64,000 nucleotides of DNA from the NCBI RefSeq assembly GCF_014198605.1, contig NZ_JACIHU010000004.1; one strand, 5' to 3'. The position numbers and the translations under genes are program-made. Position 1 is the first letter of the stretch. The number at the start of each line of letters is the position of its first letter. Source of the stretch: Rhizobium etli_C (GTDB lineage: Bacteria; Pseudomonadota; Alphaproteobacteria; Rhizobiales; Rhizobiaceae). The notes under the pieces are model-generated. The model worked only from the letters and a program-made list of their open reading frames with translations. It did not search any database and had not been told where the DNA came from. This document shows, one piece after another, positions 24,935-34,602 of this stretch.

Positions 24935-25787
24935 AGCTCGTCGCGCTGCGGATCATCTGCTCGAAATTCCCCGGATCGTCGGCAAATTCGGCGAGTTCGG
25001 AAAGCCGGTGGAAGCCCGTCATGATCGTGATGCGCCGCCGGTCGAGCCGGCGCCCGGTCAGGATTTCATAGGCCGAGATGATGCGCGCGGTCAGATCGGG
25101 CGAGATGAAGTTCGAATAGACGAACTCCTGGTGTAACGGCCCGAAACCGGAATCGGCGAAATCGTAAAGGCCGTTGAGCCTGCCCTCCCGAAAGTCGAAG
25201 GCCATGTTCCATCCGTGGCCGTCGAAAAAGCCGTAGACCTTGCCGTAAGGATCCGGCGGCAGGAATTCGAAATCCGAAATGACGACCTCGGCAAAGCGCT
25301 GGATGTCAGCCGGCAGCAGCGGCAAAGCCTTCTTTCGCACCACGTCCGGCGATTGCCACGGCTGGATCGCCGTTGCGCCGGCCGCGCGCAGGCGGTCGGC
25401 GTCGAGCGCATGCAGCTCGGCGTAAAAACGCGCGAGATCATCCGCCAGACGCTGGCGGTCGCCCTCCCCGAGCGCATCGTAATCTTCGGCAATGAGGTGT
25501 TCGCCCTCCAGCTTGGCGTGGCTGGAGAAGATCGGCGGGCCGTCGTGTATGCGCATGTCGGGAACCGCAATCGACAGCGACGGCCTGATGATGTCGAGCA
25601 GGGCCGCTTCCCTCACCAGCGCCCGTTCGGCGCCGAGATGGCGGGGAAACTTGAAGATCAGCGTGTCGTCGACGTCGACCGCCATCGAATCCCAGCCCTT
25701 CGCCGCCAGCTTGAAGACGGAGGCCGTCAGTTGGGGAAACACGCTTATGATGAGAGAGCGAAATTCGCTGGCGTCCAACTCAGTCAT
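24906..25787 (-). CDS. Aminoglycoside phosphotransferase-fold small-molecule kinase
   Basis: The 293-residue APH-family kinase shows DDTLIFKFPRH (nucleotide-binding Lys), YGKVYGFFDGHGWNMAFDF (catalytic loop region with an Asp-Gly-His variant) and LNGLYDFADSGFGPLHQEF (the DFG-like metal-binding aspartate). Such enzymes phosphorylate hydroxyl groups of small molecules. Chromosomal members are rarely true resistance genes. ATG 25787 has GAGGAGG upstream. Its alanine-rich tail (AAQAARAA) is encoded by the terminator palindrome. Confidence 0.8.
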   Translation of the reverse strand: MTELDASEFRSLIISVFPQLTASVFKLAAKGWDSMAVDVDDTLIFKFPRHLGAERALVREAALLDIIRPSLSIAVPDMRIHDGPPIFSSHAKLEGEHLIAEDYDALGEGDRQRLADDLARFYAELHALDADRLRAAGATAIQPWQSPDVVRKKALPLLPADIQRFAEVVISDFEFLPPDPYGKVYGFFDGHGWNMAFDFREGRLNGLYDFADSGFGPLHQEFVYSNFISPDLTARIISAYEILTGRRLDRRRITIMTGFHRLSELAEFADDPGNFEQMIRSATSWAAQAARAA

Positions 25788-26077
25788 GACAACCTGCCTC
25801 CTCTGTTTTTCCGTCGTTCTTCGCGTGCAGCGATCCGCCTGCGGGAACGGCATCAGCCTGCGCCGCGGACCGCCGGCAGTGCCGCCACGGAGCCGCGTCA
25901 AACGCACTCCCATTATATTAGTGTAGTTTGAGTATTACGGAATATTCATTACAAAATTTTAAGCCGTTATAACCACTTAGTGATCGCGACCGGGGAATTA
26001 TGTCTTTTTTGCGCCGCAATATAAGCGGCTCAATCGGAGCATAAAATTCGCAACCCTTGCTCAACCGGTTCTGCCCC

Positions 26078-27373
26078 ATGAAGAAATTTTGGATCACCGT
26101 CAGTATTATCGCCGTTGCCGCCGTCGGCCTCTGGCAATTCGGCAATCTGATCCCCTATGCCTCGCATATTCCCTACCTGTCGGAGCTGATCCGGCAGCCG
26201 GCCGGCGGCAATGGCGGCGGTCAGCAAGGGCAGGCCGACCAGGCCCAGAACGGCGGACAGCATCAGGGCGGCGGGCGCAGACGCGGCGGTGGCGGCCCGA
26301 CCGTCGTCAAAACAGTCGCAGCCGTCAAAACGACGCTGCCGATGGATGTGACGGCGTCCGGCTGGGCCGACGCGGATGACAACACCACCATCGCCGCCCA
26401 GGAACAGGGGCTGATCGTCAGCATCGCCGCGCAGGACGGGGCGACCGTCAAGGCCGGCGACCTGATCGCCAAGCTCGACGACCGGACGGCCAAGGCCGCC
26501 GTCGACAAGGACAATGCGATGATCGTGCGCGACACGGCGACGCTTTCGGAGGCCGAGACTGCGCTGGTGCGTGCGCAGGACCTGTTCGACCAGAAGGCCG
26601 GCACCCAGCAGAGCCTCGATCAGGCGAGAGCCGCCCGCGACACTGCCGCAGCGACGGTCGATGCGGATAAGGCGACACTTGCCTCCGATCAGATCCTGCT
26701 CGAGCATACCGATATCCGCGCGCCGTTCGACGGCCGGCTCGGCGATATCGCCGTCAGCAAGGGCGCCTTCCTCAATGCCGGCGCGGCCATCGTCACCATC
26801 GCCAAGTACGATCCGATCTATGTGAAATTCCACCTGCAGGAACGTTATCTGCGCGAGCTGAAGAAGGCACTCGCAGCCGGTCCGGTCGAGGTCAGCACGG
26901 CGCCCAATTCCACCAAGGGGCAGGTCCGCAAGGGCGAGATCAGCTTCTACGACAACACGGTCGATACCGCCTCCGGCACGATCCTCGCCAAGGCAAAATT
27001 CGAGAATGCCTCCGGCGCGCTCTGGCCCGGCCAATCGGTCAATATCGTCGTGCATTTCAACAGCAAGGGACAGCAGGTGGTGGTGCCGACGGTTGCCGTC
27101 AGCCCCGGCCCCGACGGTTTCATCGCCTTCATCGCCAAGGATGGCAAATCGCATCTGACGCCGGTCACCGTCGCCCGCGCCAATGGCGGCTTCACCGCCA
27201 TCGCATCGGGCCTTCAGCAAGGAGACCATGTCGTCGTCGAGGGCCAGGGCCAGCTCAGCGATCAGCAGGCGATCCACGAAGAGTTCGACGAAAAGGCGCT
27301 GAATGTCGCTTCCGCCGACGCGCCTCGGCAGCCTCAGCAGTCCGAGACGATCACCCTGGGAGCGCAGCAATGA
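26078..27373 (+). CDS. RND efflux periplasmic adaptor subunit (MdtA-like)
   Basis: The 431-residue membrane-fusion protein has an N-terminal anchor (KKFWITVSIIAVAAVGLWQF), a low-complexity Gly/Gln linker at about 50-75, a lipoyl half (GLIVSIAAQDGATVKAGDLI, about residue 115), a coiled-coil hairpin (about 150-205), DIRAPFDGRLGDIAVSKGAF, then beta-barrel and membrane-proximal domains. It links the inner-membrane pump to an outer-membrane channel. Its stop overlaps the pump gene start (ATG 27370), so they are coupled. No TolC-like gene is adjacent. The ribosome site is weak. Confidence 0.9.
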   Translation: MKKFWITVSIIAVAAVGLWQFGNLIPYASHIPYLSELIRQPAGGNGGGQQGQADQAQNGGQHQGGGRRRGGGGPTVVKTVAAVKTTLPMDVTASGWADADDNTTIAAQEQGLIVSIAAQDGATVKAGDLIAKLDDRTAKAAVDKDNAMIVRDTATLSEAETALVRAQDLFDQKAGTQQSLDQARAARDTAAATVDADKATLASDQILLEHTDIRAPFDGRLGDIAVSKGAFLNAGAAIVTIAKYDPIYVKFHLQERYLRELKKALAAGPVEVSTAPNSTKGQVRKGEISFYDNTVDTASGTILAKAKFENASGALWPGQSVNIVVHFNSKGQQVVVPTVAVSPGPDGFIAFIAKDGKSHLTPVTVARANGGFTAIASGLQQGDHVVVEGQGQLSDQQAIHEEFDEKALNVASADAPRQPQQSETITLGAQQ

Positions 27374-30300
27374 TCCCGAATTTCTGCATCCAGCGCCCGG
27401 TCGCCACGACGCTGCTTGCCATCGGCGTCATTCTCGCCGGCCTTGCCGGTTACCGTCTCGTGCCGGTCGCAGCCCTGCCGCAGGTCGATTTTCCGACGAT
27501 CAACGTTTCGGCGCAGCTGAGTGGCGCCTCGCCGCAGACGATGGCGACGTCGGTCGCCACGCCGCTGATCAAGCAGTTCGAGACCATTCCCGGCATCAGC
27601 GAGATCAGCGCCTCGAGCTCGCTCGGCAGCACCAGCATCGTGCTGCAGTTCGACCTCAACCGTGATATCGACGCGGCCGCGGCCGACGTGCAGGCGGCGA
27701 TCTCGCACGCCACCCGGCAGCTGCCCGACAATCTGACGACGCCGCCGAGCTACCGCAAGACCAACCCGGCCGATGCGCCGGTCATGCTGCTCTCCGTGCA
27801 GAGCAACACCATGCCGCGCAGCAAGCTCGACGAGATCGCCGAAGACATCATCTCGCCGTCGCTGTCGACGCTTCCGGGCGTCGCCCAGGTCAGCGTCTTC
27901 GGGGCGCAGACCTATGCGGTGCGCGTCGAGGTCGACCCCAACAAGTTGCTCACCCGCGGCATCGGCATCGACACCGTCAACAAGGCGCTTTCTGCCGCCA
28001 ACAGCCAGCAGCCCGTGGGCACGCTGCAGAACAACGCGCAGAGCATGACCATCACGGCGAATACGCAGCGCACCAATGCCGAACAATTCCGCTCGCTGGT
28101 CATCGCCAATCCGAACGGCGCGCCGATCCATCTCGGCGATGTCGCCGATGTGCAGGACGGCGTCGAGAACCAGTATACCGGCAGCTGGTATGACGGCCAG
28201 CGCGGCATCATCCTCGCCGTTCAGCGGCAGCCGGATGCCAATACGGTCGACGTCGTCGACGCCATCAATGCCAAGCTGCCGCAGCTTCACGCCGAAATCC
28301 CGGCTTCGGTCACGACTGTCGTCATGAACGACGCCGCAAAACCGATCCGTGCGGCCATCGCCGACGTGAAATTCACGCTGTTCCTGACGATCGGCCTCGT
28401 CGTACTGGTCATCTATCTCTTCACCGGCCATGCGACGGCGACGATCATTCCCGGGCTTGCCGTTCCGCTATCCCTGATTTCGACCTTCGGCATGATGTAT
28501 GTGCTCGGCTACAGCATCGACAACATCTCGCTGCTCGGGTTGACGCTCGCGGTGGGGCTGGTGGTCGACGACGCGATCGTCATGCTGGAAAACATCCTGC
28601 GCCATGTCGAGGAAGGCATGCCGGTGCGCGAAGCGGCGATCAAGGGAGCGGGCGAAGTCAGCTACACCATCATTTCGATGTCGGTTTCGCTGATCGCCGT
28701 CTTCATCCCGATCCTGCTGATGGGCGGCGTCGTCGGCCGCGTGTTCAACGAATTCGGCATGGTGGTCGCCATCGCCATCATCTCGTCGGCCATCGTCTCG
28801 CTGACCGTGACGCCGATGCTCGGCTCGCGCCTCTCCAACAATCACAGCCGGCCGCCGCTCCTGATCCGCCTCTTCGATGCCGGCTTCGAGCGGACGCTCA
28901 GCGGCTACGACCGAGCGGTCGGCTGGTGCCTGCGCCATCGCGTCACGATCCTCGGGGTGTTCCTCGGCTCGGTGGCGCTGACGGTCTACTTCTTCATGAC
29001 GCTGCCGACGAGCTTCTTCCCGCAGGAGGATATCGGCCGCCTGACGATCAGCACCCAGGCCCGCCAGGATATTTCCTACTCGGCCATGGAAGCACTGCAG
29101 CAGCAGGCGGCAGCTGCCGTCAAGGCGAACCCGGCGGTCAACCACGTGATGTCGACGATCGGCGGCAACCCGAACAAGCCGCAGAACAACGGCTCGATGT
29201 TCGTCGAACTCAAGGACAAGAAGGAGCGTCCGCCACTCGACCAGACGCTGCGCGAGCTGCGCACGGCGATCAACAAGATCCCCGGATTGCAGGCTTTCGT
29301 GACGCCGAACCAGAGCCTGCGGTTCGGCGGCCGCCAGACCGCCAGCCAGTATCAGCTGGTCATACAGGCGCTGAGCGCCGACCAGACCAACCTCTGGGCC
29401 GGCAAGATCCAGGCGGCGATGCGCAAGGACCGGCTGTTCACCGACGTCACCTCGGACGCCCAGAACAACGCCCTGCAGGCCAATATCGTCATCGATACCG
29501 AGCGGGCGGCCGCTTACGGGATCGACAATGACACGCTGCGCACGACGCTGCAGGAATCCTTCAGCGGATATACGGCGGCGGAGATCCAGTCGACCGGCGA
29601 CAGCTACGACGTCATCGTCGAATACGATACGAGCAGAGCCTGGGACGATCAGAAACTGGCGGAAATCCGTGTCGCCTCGTCGAATGGCAGCCTGGTGCCG
29701 CTTTCGAATTTCGCGCATGTCGAGCGCACCACCGGCCCGGTCACCATCAATCAGACGGGTCAGCTCGTCTCGACCACCGTCTCCTTCAACCTGCCGGAGG
29801 GCGTCTCGCTCAGCGATGCGACGGCGGCGATCGACCAGATCAAGAAGGAGATCAGCCTGCCGACCGATGTCTTCACCTCCTATGGCGGTACGGCGGAAAT
29901 CTTCCAGCAGTCGCAGGGCAATACGCCCTACCTGATCCTGGCGGCCGTCTTGACCATCTATGTCGTGCTCGGCGTGCTCTATGAAAGCTTCATCCATCCG
30001 CTCACTATTCTCTCCGGCCTGCCGGCGGCCGCCTTCGGCGCGCTGCTGGCCTTGAAGATCATGGGCTTCGATCTGTCGATCATCGCCCTCATCGGCCTGC
30101 TGATGCTGATCGGCATCGTCAAGAAGAACGCGATCATGATGATCGACGTGGCGGTGGAGACCATGCGCACAACCGGCGAAAAGGCGACGGCGGCGATCCA
30201 CGAGGCCTGCGTGCGCCGCTTTCGGCCGATCATGATGACGACCTTCTGCGCCCTGCTCGGCGCCCTGCCGATCGCGCTTGGCACCGGCGCAAGCTCCGAG

Positions 30301-30486
30301 CTGCGCCAGCCGCTCGGCATCGCCGTTGTCGGCGGCCTCGTCGTCTCGCAGCTGCTGACGCTGTTCATCACCCCTGTCATCTTCGTCGAGATGGACCGGT
30401 TCGGAAATTTCCTCGGCCGGCTGATGGGCGGCACGAAGGTCGAGGAGCCGGAGCTGCAGGAGGCCAGGGCAATGGCTGCCGAATGA
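27370..30486 (+). CDS. RND multidrug efflux permease (MdtB/AcrB-like, HAE1)
   Basis: The 1038-residue inner-membrane pump has twelve helices and two large periplasmic loops. Typical segments are NFCIQRPVATTLLAIGVILAG at the N-terminus, LGLTLAVGLVVDDAIVMLEN in helix 4 with the proton-relay Asp pair (about residues 397-398), FPQEDIGRLTI at the second docking loop, and GIVKKNAIMMIDVA in the C-terminal half. It exports drugs or envelope-active compounds with the adaptor encoded just upstream. The substrate spectrum cannot be told from sequence. Confidence 0.94.
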   Translation: MIPNFCIQRPVATTLLAIGVILAGLAGYRLVPVAALPQVDFPTINVSAQLSGASPQTMATSVATPLIKQFETIPGISEISASSSLGSTSIVLQFDLNRDIDAAAADVQAAISHATRQLPDNLTTPPSYRKTNPADAPVMLLSVQSNTMPRSKLDEIAEDIISPSLSTLPGVAQVSVFGAQTYAVRVEVDPNKLLTRGIGIDTVNKALSAANSQQPVGTLQNNAQSMTITANTQRTNAEQFRSLVIANPNGAPIHLGDVADVQDGVENQYTGSWYDGQRGIILAVQRQPDANTVDVVDAINAKLPQLHAEIPASVTTVVMNDAAKPIRAAIADVKFTLFLTIGLVVLVIYLFTGHATATIIPGLAVPLSLISTFGMMYVLGYSIDNISLLGLTLAVGLVVDDAIVMLENILRHVEEGMPVREAAIKGAGEVSYTIISMSVSLIAVFIPILLMGGVVGRVFNEFGMVVAIAIISSAIVSLTVTPMLGSRLSNNHSRPPLLIRLFDAGFERTLSGYDRAVGWCLRHRVTILGVFLGSVALTVYFFMTLPTSFFPQEDIGRLTISTQARQDISYSAMEALQQQAAAAVKANPAVNHVMSTIGGNPNKPQNNGSMFVELKDKKERPPLDQTLRELRTAINKIPGLQAFVTPNQSLRFGGRQTASQYQLVIQALSADQTNLWAGKIQAAMRKDRLFTDVTSDAQNNALQANIVIDTERAAAYGIDNDTLRTTLQESFSGYTAAEIQSTGDSYDVIVEYDTSRAWDDQKLAEIRVASSNGSLVPLSNFAHVERTTGPVTINQTGQLVSTTVSFNLPEGVSLSDATAAIDQIKKEISLPTDVFTSYGGTAEIFQQSQGNTPYLILAAVLTIYVVLGVLYESFIHPLTILSGLPAAAFGALLALKIMGFDLSIIALIGLLMLIGIVKKNAIMMIDVAVETMRTTGEKATAAIHEACVRRFRPIMMTTFCALLGALPIALGTGASSELRQPLGIAVVGGLVVSQLLTLFITPVIFVEMDRFGNFLGRLMGGTKVEEPELQEARAMAAE

Positions 30487-30522
30487 TAGCGGCCCTCTGA
30501 CGTCGGGATCGCCAGCCCTTGC

Positions 30523-30582
30523 GGCGCACGTCTTCTCCCCCGGGGAGAAGACTTCTTCCCCCGGGGGGGGAACACGTGCGCC
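30523..30582. repeat. Nested palindromic element after the RND operon
   Basis: Outer arms GGCGCACG (30523-30530) and CGTGCGCC (30575-30582) are perfectly complementary. They enclose TCTTCTCCCC/GGGGAGAAGA (30531-30540, 30542-30551) and a second degenerate CTTCTTCCCCC/GGGG palindrome. The CTTCTCCCC core recurs at 49879-50038. It resembles rhizobial intergenic mosaic palindromes and may also end RND transcription. Confidence 0.6.
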
Positions 30583-30722
30583 TTCGATCACATCGACTTT
30601 CGATCCTCTTGAATGTGTCACGCCTCTGTGGCATCACCCGCCCTCCTGAATCCGGGCGTCCTTTCGCCCTTCACGGAGCGATGCTCCGTCTCCAATAACA
30701 ATCGGCATGAAGAGGTGCGGGC

Positions 30723-32015
30723 ATGGCTCAGGCGCTGGGTTTCGACTTCGGCACGACGAATACGGTTCTCGCCATGGCGGATGGCGGGGCGACGCGCTCG
30801 ATGGCGTTCACGAGCACGGCAGGAACCGCCGACAGCATGCGGACCGCACTCTCCTTCATGAAGGATGCCCAGCTCGGCGCCTCGGCGCTGAAGGTGGAGG
30901 CGGGCCATGCGGCGATCCGGCAATTCATCGACAATCCCGGCGAATGCCGCTTCCTGCAGTCGATCAAGACCTTTGCCGCAAGCGCGCTGTTCCAGGGCAC
31001 GCTGATCTTCGCCAAGCGCCATAATTTCGAAGATCTGATGGAGATCTTCGTGCGGCGGCTGCGCAACTATGCCGGCGACAACTGGCCGTCCGGTGTCAGC
31101 CGCATCGTCACCGGCCGGCCGGTGCATTTCGCCGGCGCCAGCCCCGATCCTGATCTGGCGACCGAACGCTACAACGAGGCGCTGTCGCGCTTCGGTTTTC
31201 CCGAAATCCACTATGTCTACGAGCCGGTCGCCGCCGCCTTCTACTTCGCGCAGAACCTCAAGCAGGATGCGACCGTGCTTGTCGCCGATTTCGGCGGCGG
31301 CACCACCGACTATTCGCTGATCCGCTTCGAGACCGTCGCCGGCAGGCTGACGGCCACGCCGATCGGCCATTCCGGCGTCGGCGTCGCCGGCGACCATTTC
31401 GACTACCGGATGATCGACAACATCGTCGCCCCGCTGATCGGCAAGCGCAGCCATTTCAAGAGCTTCGACAAGGTTCTCGAAGTGCCGTCCAACTACTATT
31501 CCAGTTTCGGCCGCTGGAACCAGCTGTCGATCTTCAAGACCACGCGCGAATTCGAGGATCTGAAGAAGCTGGTGCGCACCAGCCTGGAGCCGGAAAAGCT
31601 CGAGATCTTCATCGATCTCATCGACCATGACGAAGGCTACCCACTCTACCAGGCGGTCTCGGCGACGAAGATGGCGCTTTCGGCCGCCGAGGAGGCGCCC
31701 TTCGATTTCGCGCCGCTTGGCCGCGGCGGCCGCCGCAGCATCAAGCGCAGCGATTTCGAAGGCTGGATCGCCGAGGATCTCGCCCGCATCGAAGGCGCGC
31801 TCGACGAGGTGCTCGACAAGACCGAGACGAAGCCTGCCGAAATCGACAAGGTGTTCCTCACCGGCGGCACCTCCTTCGTGCCGGCGGTGCGCCGCATCTT
31901 CACCGAGCGCTTCGAGCGCGACCGGATCGAAAGCGGCGGCGAACTGCTGTCGATCGCCCACGGCCTGGCGCTGATCGGCGAGCGCGACGACATCGCGCAA
32001 TGGACTGTGCAATAA
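30723..32015 (+). CDS. Hsp70-family protein (YegD-like)
   Basis: The 430-residue actin/Hsp70-fold ATPase has LGFDFGTTNTVLAMADGG (phosphate 1), YEPVAAAFYFAQNL, VLVADFGGGTTDYSLIRF (phosphate 2) and KVFLTGGTSFVPAVRRIF (adenosine motif). It is about two thirds of DnaK length and lacks the substrate-binding domain, as in E. coli YegD. It is therefore likely a specialised chaperone-like ATPase in the cytosol with unknown client. A GAAGAGGTG precedes the ATG. It is followed, same strand, by the uracil-DNA glycosylase gene. Confidence 0.9.
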   Translation: MAQALGFDFGTTNTVLAMADGGATRSMAFTSTAGTADSMRTALSFMKDAQLGASALKVEAGHAAIRQFIDNPGECRFLQSIKTFAASALFQGTLIFAKRHNFEDLMEIFVRRLRNYAGDNWPSGVSRIVTGRPVHFAGASPDPDLATERYNEALSRFGFPEIHYVYEPVAAAFYFAQNLKQDATVLVADFGGGTTDYSLIRFETVAGRLTATPIGHSGVGVAGDHFDYRMIDNIVAPLIGKRSHFKSFDKVLEVPSNYYSSFGRWNQLSIFKTTREFEDLKKLVRTSLEPEKLEIFIDLIDHDEGYPLYQAVSATKMALSAAEEAPFDFAPLGRGGRRSIKRSDFEGWIAEDLARIEGALDEVLDKTETKPAEIDKVFLTGGTSFVPAVRRIFTERFERDRIESGGELLSIAHGLALIGERDDIAQWTVQ

Positions 32016-32083
32016 AGCCGGCAGGAGCGGCCAATGTGCCGCCCGCCCTTTCAATGCCCATTTCTCTCCGTTAAGCTTGCCGC

Positions 32084-32974
32084 ATGATCTCCGCCAACGA
32101 CCTTTCCCCCGCCGAGCTGGCAGCGCTTCTGCATTTCCATGCGGATGCCGGCGTGGAGTGGCTGCTGGAGGAAGAGCCGGTCGACCGCTTCGCCGAGTTC
32201 GAGGCGATGAAGGCGGCGCGCCGTCCGGCGTCGACGCAGCAGGAACGTCCCACGGTCGGGGAGCGCCCAAGCAGCGGAGAACGCCAGACATTGCCGCGCC
32301 CGACGGCAGCAGCGCGTCCGGCCCCGGTCTCCGGCCCGCAACCGGCGATCCCCGACGGCGAGGCGGTGCAGCAGGCGCGCTTCGTCGCCGAAGCGGCGCG
32401 ATCGCTGGCAGAGCTCAAGACCGCGATCGAAGCCTTCAACGGCTGCAACCTCAAGCACAGCGCCCGCTCGACCATCTTTGCCAGCGGCGACGCCGAAAGC
32501 GGCATCATGGTGATCGGCTCGGCGCCGAGCGCCGAAGACGATCGGGAAGGCCTGCCCTTCTCGGGAAAATCCGGCCAGTTGTTCGACAAGATGCTGGCGG
32601 CGATCGGCCTCAGCCGCTCGAGCGTTCTGCTGACACAGGTCATTCCCTGGCGTCCGCCCGGCAACCGGGCGGCGTCGGCGGCCGAGATCGACATCTGCCG
32701 GCCCTTCATCGAGCGCCAGATCGCGCTCGCCGAACCGCAGGCGATCCTGCTGCTCGGCAATTTCGCGGCACGGTTCTTCCTCGGGGAAAACGATACGATT
32801 CACGGCCTGCGCGGCCGTTGGAAGGACATCGTCATCGCCGATCGCGCCATTCCGGCCATCGCCAGCCTGCATCCCCAGGATCTGTTAACCGCACCCGTCA
32901 ACAAGCGGCTGGCCTGGAACGATCTTCTCGCCTTTCAGGCAAAACTCAAATCCCTCTCTCTGCTCAGAAATTAG
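32084..32974 (+). CDS. Uracil-DNA glycosylase, family 4-like
   Basis: The 296-residue protein has a roughly 100-residue proline/alanine-rich N-terminal extension, then the UDG fold: IMVIGSAPSAEDDREGLPFSGKSGQLFDKML (about residues 142-172, read in parts), LTQVIPWRPPGNR, and a C-terminal ASLHPQDLL replacing the usual HPS motif. Family 4 enzymes remove uracil from DNA and hold a [4Fe-4S] cluster; here FNGCNLK provides one of the cysteines but the set looks incomplete, so cluster binding is uncertain. It lies downstream of the Hsp70-like gene. Confidence 0.8.
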   Translation: MISANDLSPAELAALLHFHADAGVEWLLEEEPVDRFAEFEAMKAARRPASTQQERPTVGERPSSGERQTLPRPTAAARPAPVSGPQPAIPDGEAVQQARFVAEAARSLAELKTAIEAFNGCNLKHSARSTIFASGDAESGIMVIGSAPSAEDDREGLPFSGKSGQLFDKMLAAIGLSRSSVLLTQVIPWRPPGNRAASAAEIDICRPFIERQIALAEPQAILLLGNFAARFFLGENDTIHGLRGRWKDIVIADRAIPAIASLHPQDLLTAPVNKRLAWNDLLAFQAKLKSLSLLRN

Positions 32975-33106
32975 CCGAAGTTAAATAATTTATGAAGCGC
33001 GCCATGCATTATCCGCATGGCTGCATCGCGCCAGCATGCATTGTAGAATCTATGTTGCACTGCAATATATGCCTGTGTCTTGGGAGGAATCACAGGAACC
33101 AAGGCC

Positions 33107-33298
33107 ATGAACAAGAGATTTCGTCCTATCCATTCCGGGTTTGAAACCCTTCGCCTTGCCGGCGACCAGCTTCGCTCCACACATGGTTACAGCCGCTTCG
33201 GTTTCGCCACGAACGAACAGATGATCGCCCGCGGCACCGGCATCAACAGCCGCACGGCGCGCCCGAACGCCATTTTCTCGGACTTCCAGCAATACTGA
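33107..33298 (+). CDS. Small protein of 63 residues, unknown
   Basis: This basic, soluble small protein (MNKRFRPIHSGFETLRLAGD at the start, FSDFQQY at the end) has no membrane segment or cysteine. ATG 33107 is supported by AGGAACCAAGG just upstream, and an in-frame start at 33080 is less likely. The AT-rich upstream stretch with TGCATTGTAGAATC suggests its own promoter. Codon use matches neighbouring genes. I recognise no family. Confidence 0.55.
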   Translation: MNKRFRPIHSGFETLRLAGDQLRSTHGYSRFGFATNEQMIARGTGINSRTARPNAIFSDFQQY

Positions 33299-33394
33299 GC
33301 GGCAGGCGCGACAGCGCCGCCAAGTCTTTCCAGACGCGCAGATGATGCTGTAGCCGCTTTGAATTTGCCCCTTTTCGTTTCAGAGTCATCCCCC

Positions 33395-33553
33395 ATGTCA
33401 ACAATCTTGCTATCGCTTCTGCGCAACATCGAAACCTTCGAGCATATCCGCGCCGCGGTCTGCGCCGCGCGCGAATATGAGCGCGAACTGTCGGTAAAGC
33501 CGGCCAATGCCGCCGCGGATCTTGGCGCGGGCTCGGCAGCGATCGTCCTGTGA
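33395..33553 (+). CDS. Small protein of 52 residues, unknown
   Basis: This short frame begins MSTILLSLLRNIETFEHIRAA and is mostly predicted helix followed by an alanine/glycine-rich tail. It ends immediately before the stop of the convergent gene at 33554. No good Shine-Dalgarno is visible. Its codon use is normal for the region but support is otherwise thin. It could be a small helical protein or chance. Confidence 0.35.
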   Translation: MSTILLSLLRNIETFEHIRAAVCAAREYERELSVKPANAAADLGAGSAAIVL

Positions 33554-34426
33554 TCACACAGCCGGCGCGTCGATCCGGGCCTTCGCCCAGTCGAAGGCTT
33601 CGTCGACATAGGCGAACTTGACCGCCTGCCAGGCGCAATATTCCTCGACGAAATGCCGCGATATCCAGAGATGCGCCTTGCGCGGCTCATCATGCCAACC
33701 GACACAGCCGCGCTGCGCCGCCTTTGCCAGGAGCCGCTGCAAGTGCGTGCGCGACATCATGAAATCGGCGGCAAGCGCACGGGTTTCGACGCGGCCGACG
33801 AGAAACTTGCCCACCCCGGTGTCTTCCGGATCCATCCTGGCGATGAAGTTGTCGACGACGAGGCCGCCGGCTTCAGTCCAGAGAAACAACGCCACCTGCT
33901 CCGGCGGCTCCCGCCAGGCGGCATCTTCCAGGCAATGGCGGGCAATACGCGGCTGAACGAGCCTCATCAAGGATGGATTTGCCTGGAAAACAGCCGCCCG
34001 TTCACCACCGTCGAGCAGGTCCAGCGCGGCGAGATTGGCGTGAATCCAGCCGAACATCGCCTGGTGGCTGACATTGGCGGGCTCGAAATGGCGTGGCCGA
34101 CGCCGCTCGTCACCGGGCGTATGGGTGATGAAGCGGTAGGTATAGAGTTCTTCGATGAAGGCGAGCACGGTGTTACGGCTCGCCACCTTGTGCGCCGTGA
34201 TGCGGCCGGTCAGCCGAACGGCGGTAAGACCCGAAGTCGGCTCGCGCGGATCATATTCCAGGTGGAGGGCATAGGCCGTCTGGGTCAACAGCCAGCGCTG
34301 GTGGGAGGCGAGCAATCGGGCCAGACGCGGACCGGCGTCGAACATGCCGCGCGTCTGCCCGGCCAGAAAGCGGATACTCGTCAGAAAGGAGCAGTTCCCC
34401 GCCAATTGCTCCGCCGTGAATGCCAT
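33554..34426 (-). CDS. Unknown protein with two winged-helix-like halves
   Basis: The 290-residue soluble protein seems built of two related DNA-binding-like halves. Residues about 60-115 (LTGRITAHKVASRNTVLAFI, ELYTYRFITHTPGDERRRPRHF) and about 205-260 (GRVETRALAADFMMSRTHLQ, KAAQRGCVGWHDEPRKAHLW) each read as helix-turn-helix plus wing. It lacks a ligand domain I recognise. ATG 34426 is supported by GGAGGTGGAGAA. A GTTGAA/TTCAAC dyad at 34517-34547 upstream could be its own operator. A transcription factor is inferred. Confidence 0.55.
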   Translation of the reverse strand: MAFTAEQLAGNCSFLTSIRFLAGQTRGMFDAGPRLARLLASHQRWLLTQTAYALHLEYDPREPTSGLTAVRLTGRITAHKVASRNTVLAFIEELYTYRFITHTPGDERRRPRHFEPANVSHQAMFGWIHANLAALDLLDGGERAAVFQANPSLMRLVQPRIARHCLEDAAWREPPEQVALFLWTEAGGLVVDNFIARMDPEDTGVGKFLVGRVETRALAADFMMSRTHLQRLLAKAAQRGCVGWHDEPRKAHLWISRHFVEEYCAWQAVKFAYVDEAFDWAKARIDAPAV

Positions 34427-34516
34427 TATGCTTTTCTCCACCTCCGCCCGCAGGCCAGCGTTCGGAGCAGCAATATCGAAAGCCGCGGTGGCAGCGGCCC
34501 GTCAGCCGTGCACAGC

Positions 34517-34547
34517 GTTGAATAAATGATAGTTTCTCATGTTCAAC
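34517..34547. promoter_or_regulatory. Nested dyad upstream of the winged-helix gene
   Basis: GTTGAA at 34517-34522 mirrors TTCAAC at 34542-34547, with an inner ATGA/TCAT pair. It lies in the AT-rich stretch about 90 bases upstream of the start at 34426 and is a plausible operator for autoregulation. Confidence 0.35.
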
Positions 34548-34602
34548 AATCATATTCCTGAGATCGACGCCATCCTAAGAATTGACCATTCCTGCCGTGA
34601 AC

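Noticed and set aside
28468..30621. Minus-strand open frame of over 700 codons opposite the RND pump gene
   Set aside because: Shadow of GC-rich codon bias; charged, repeat-like translation with no domain, while the plus strand encodes an unmistakable RND permease.
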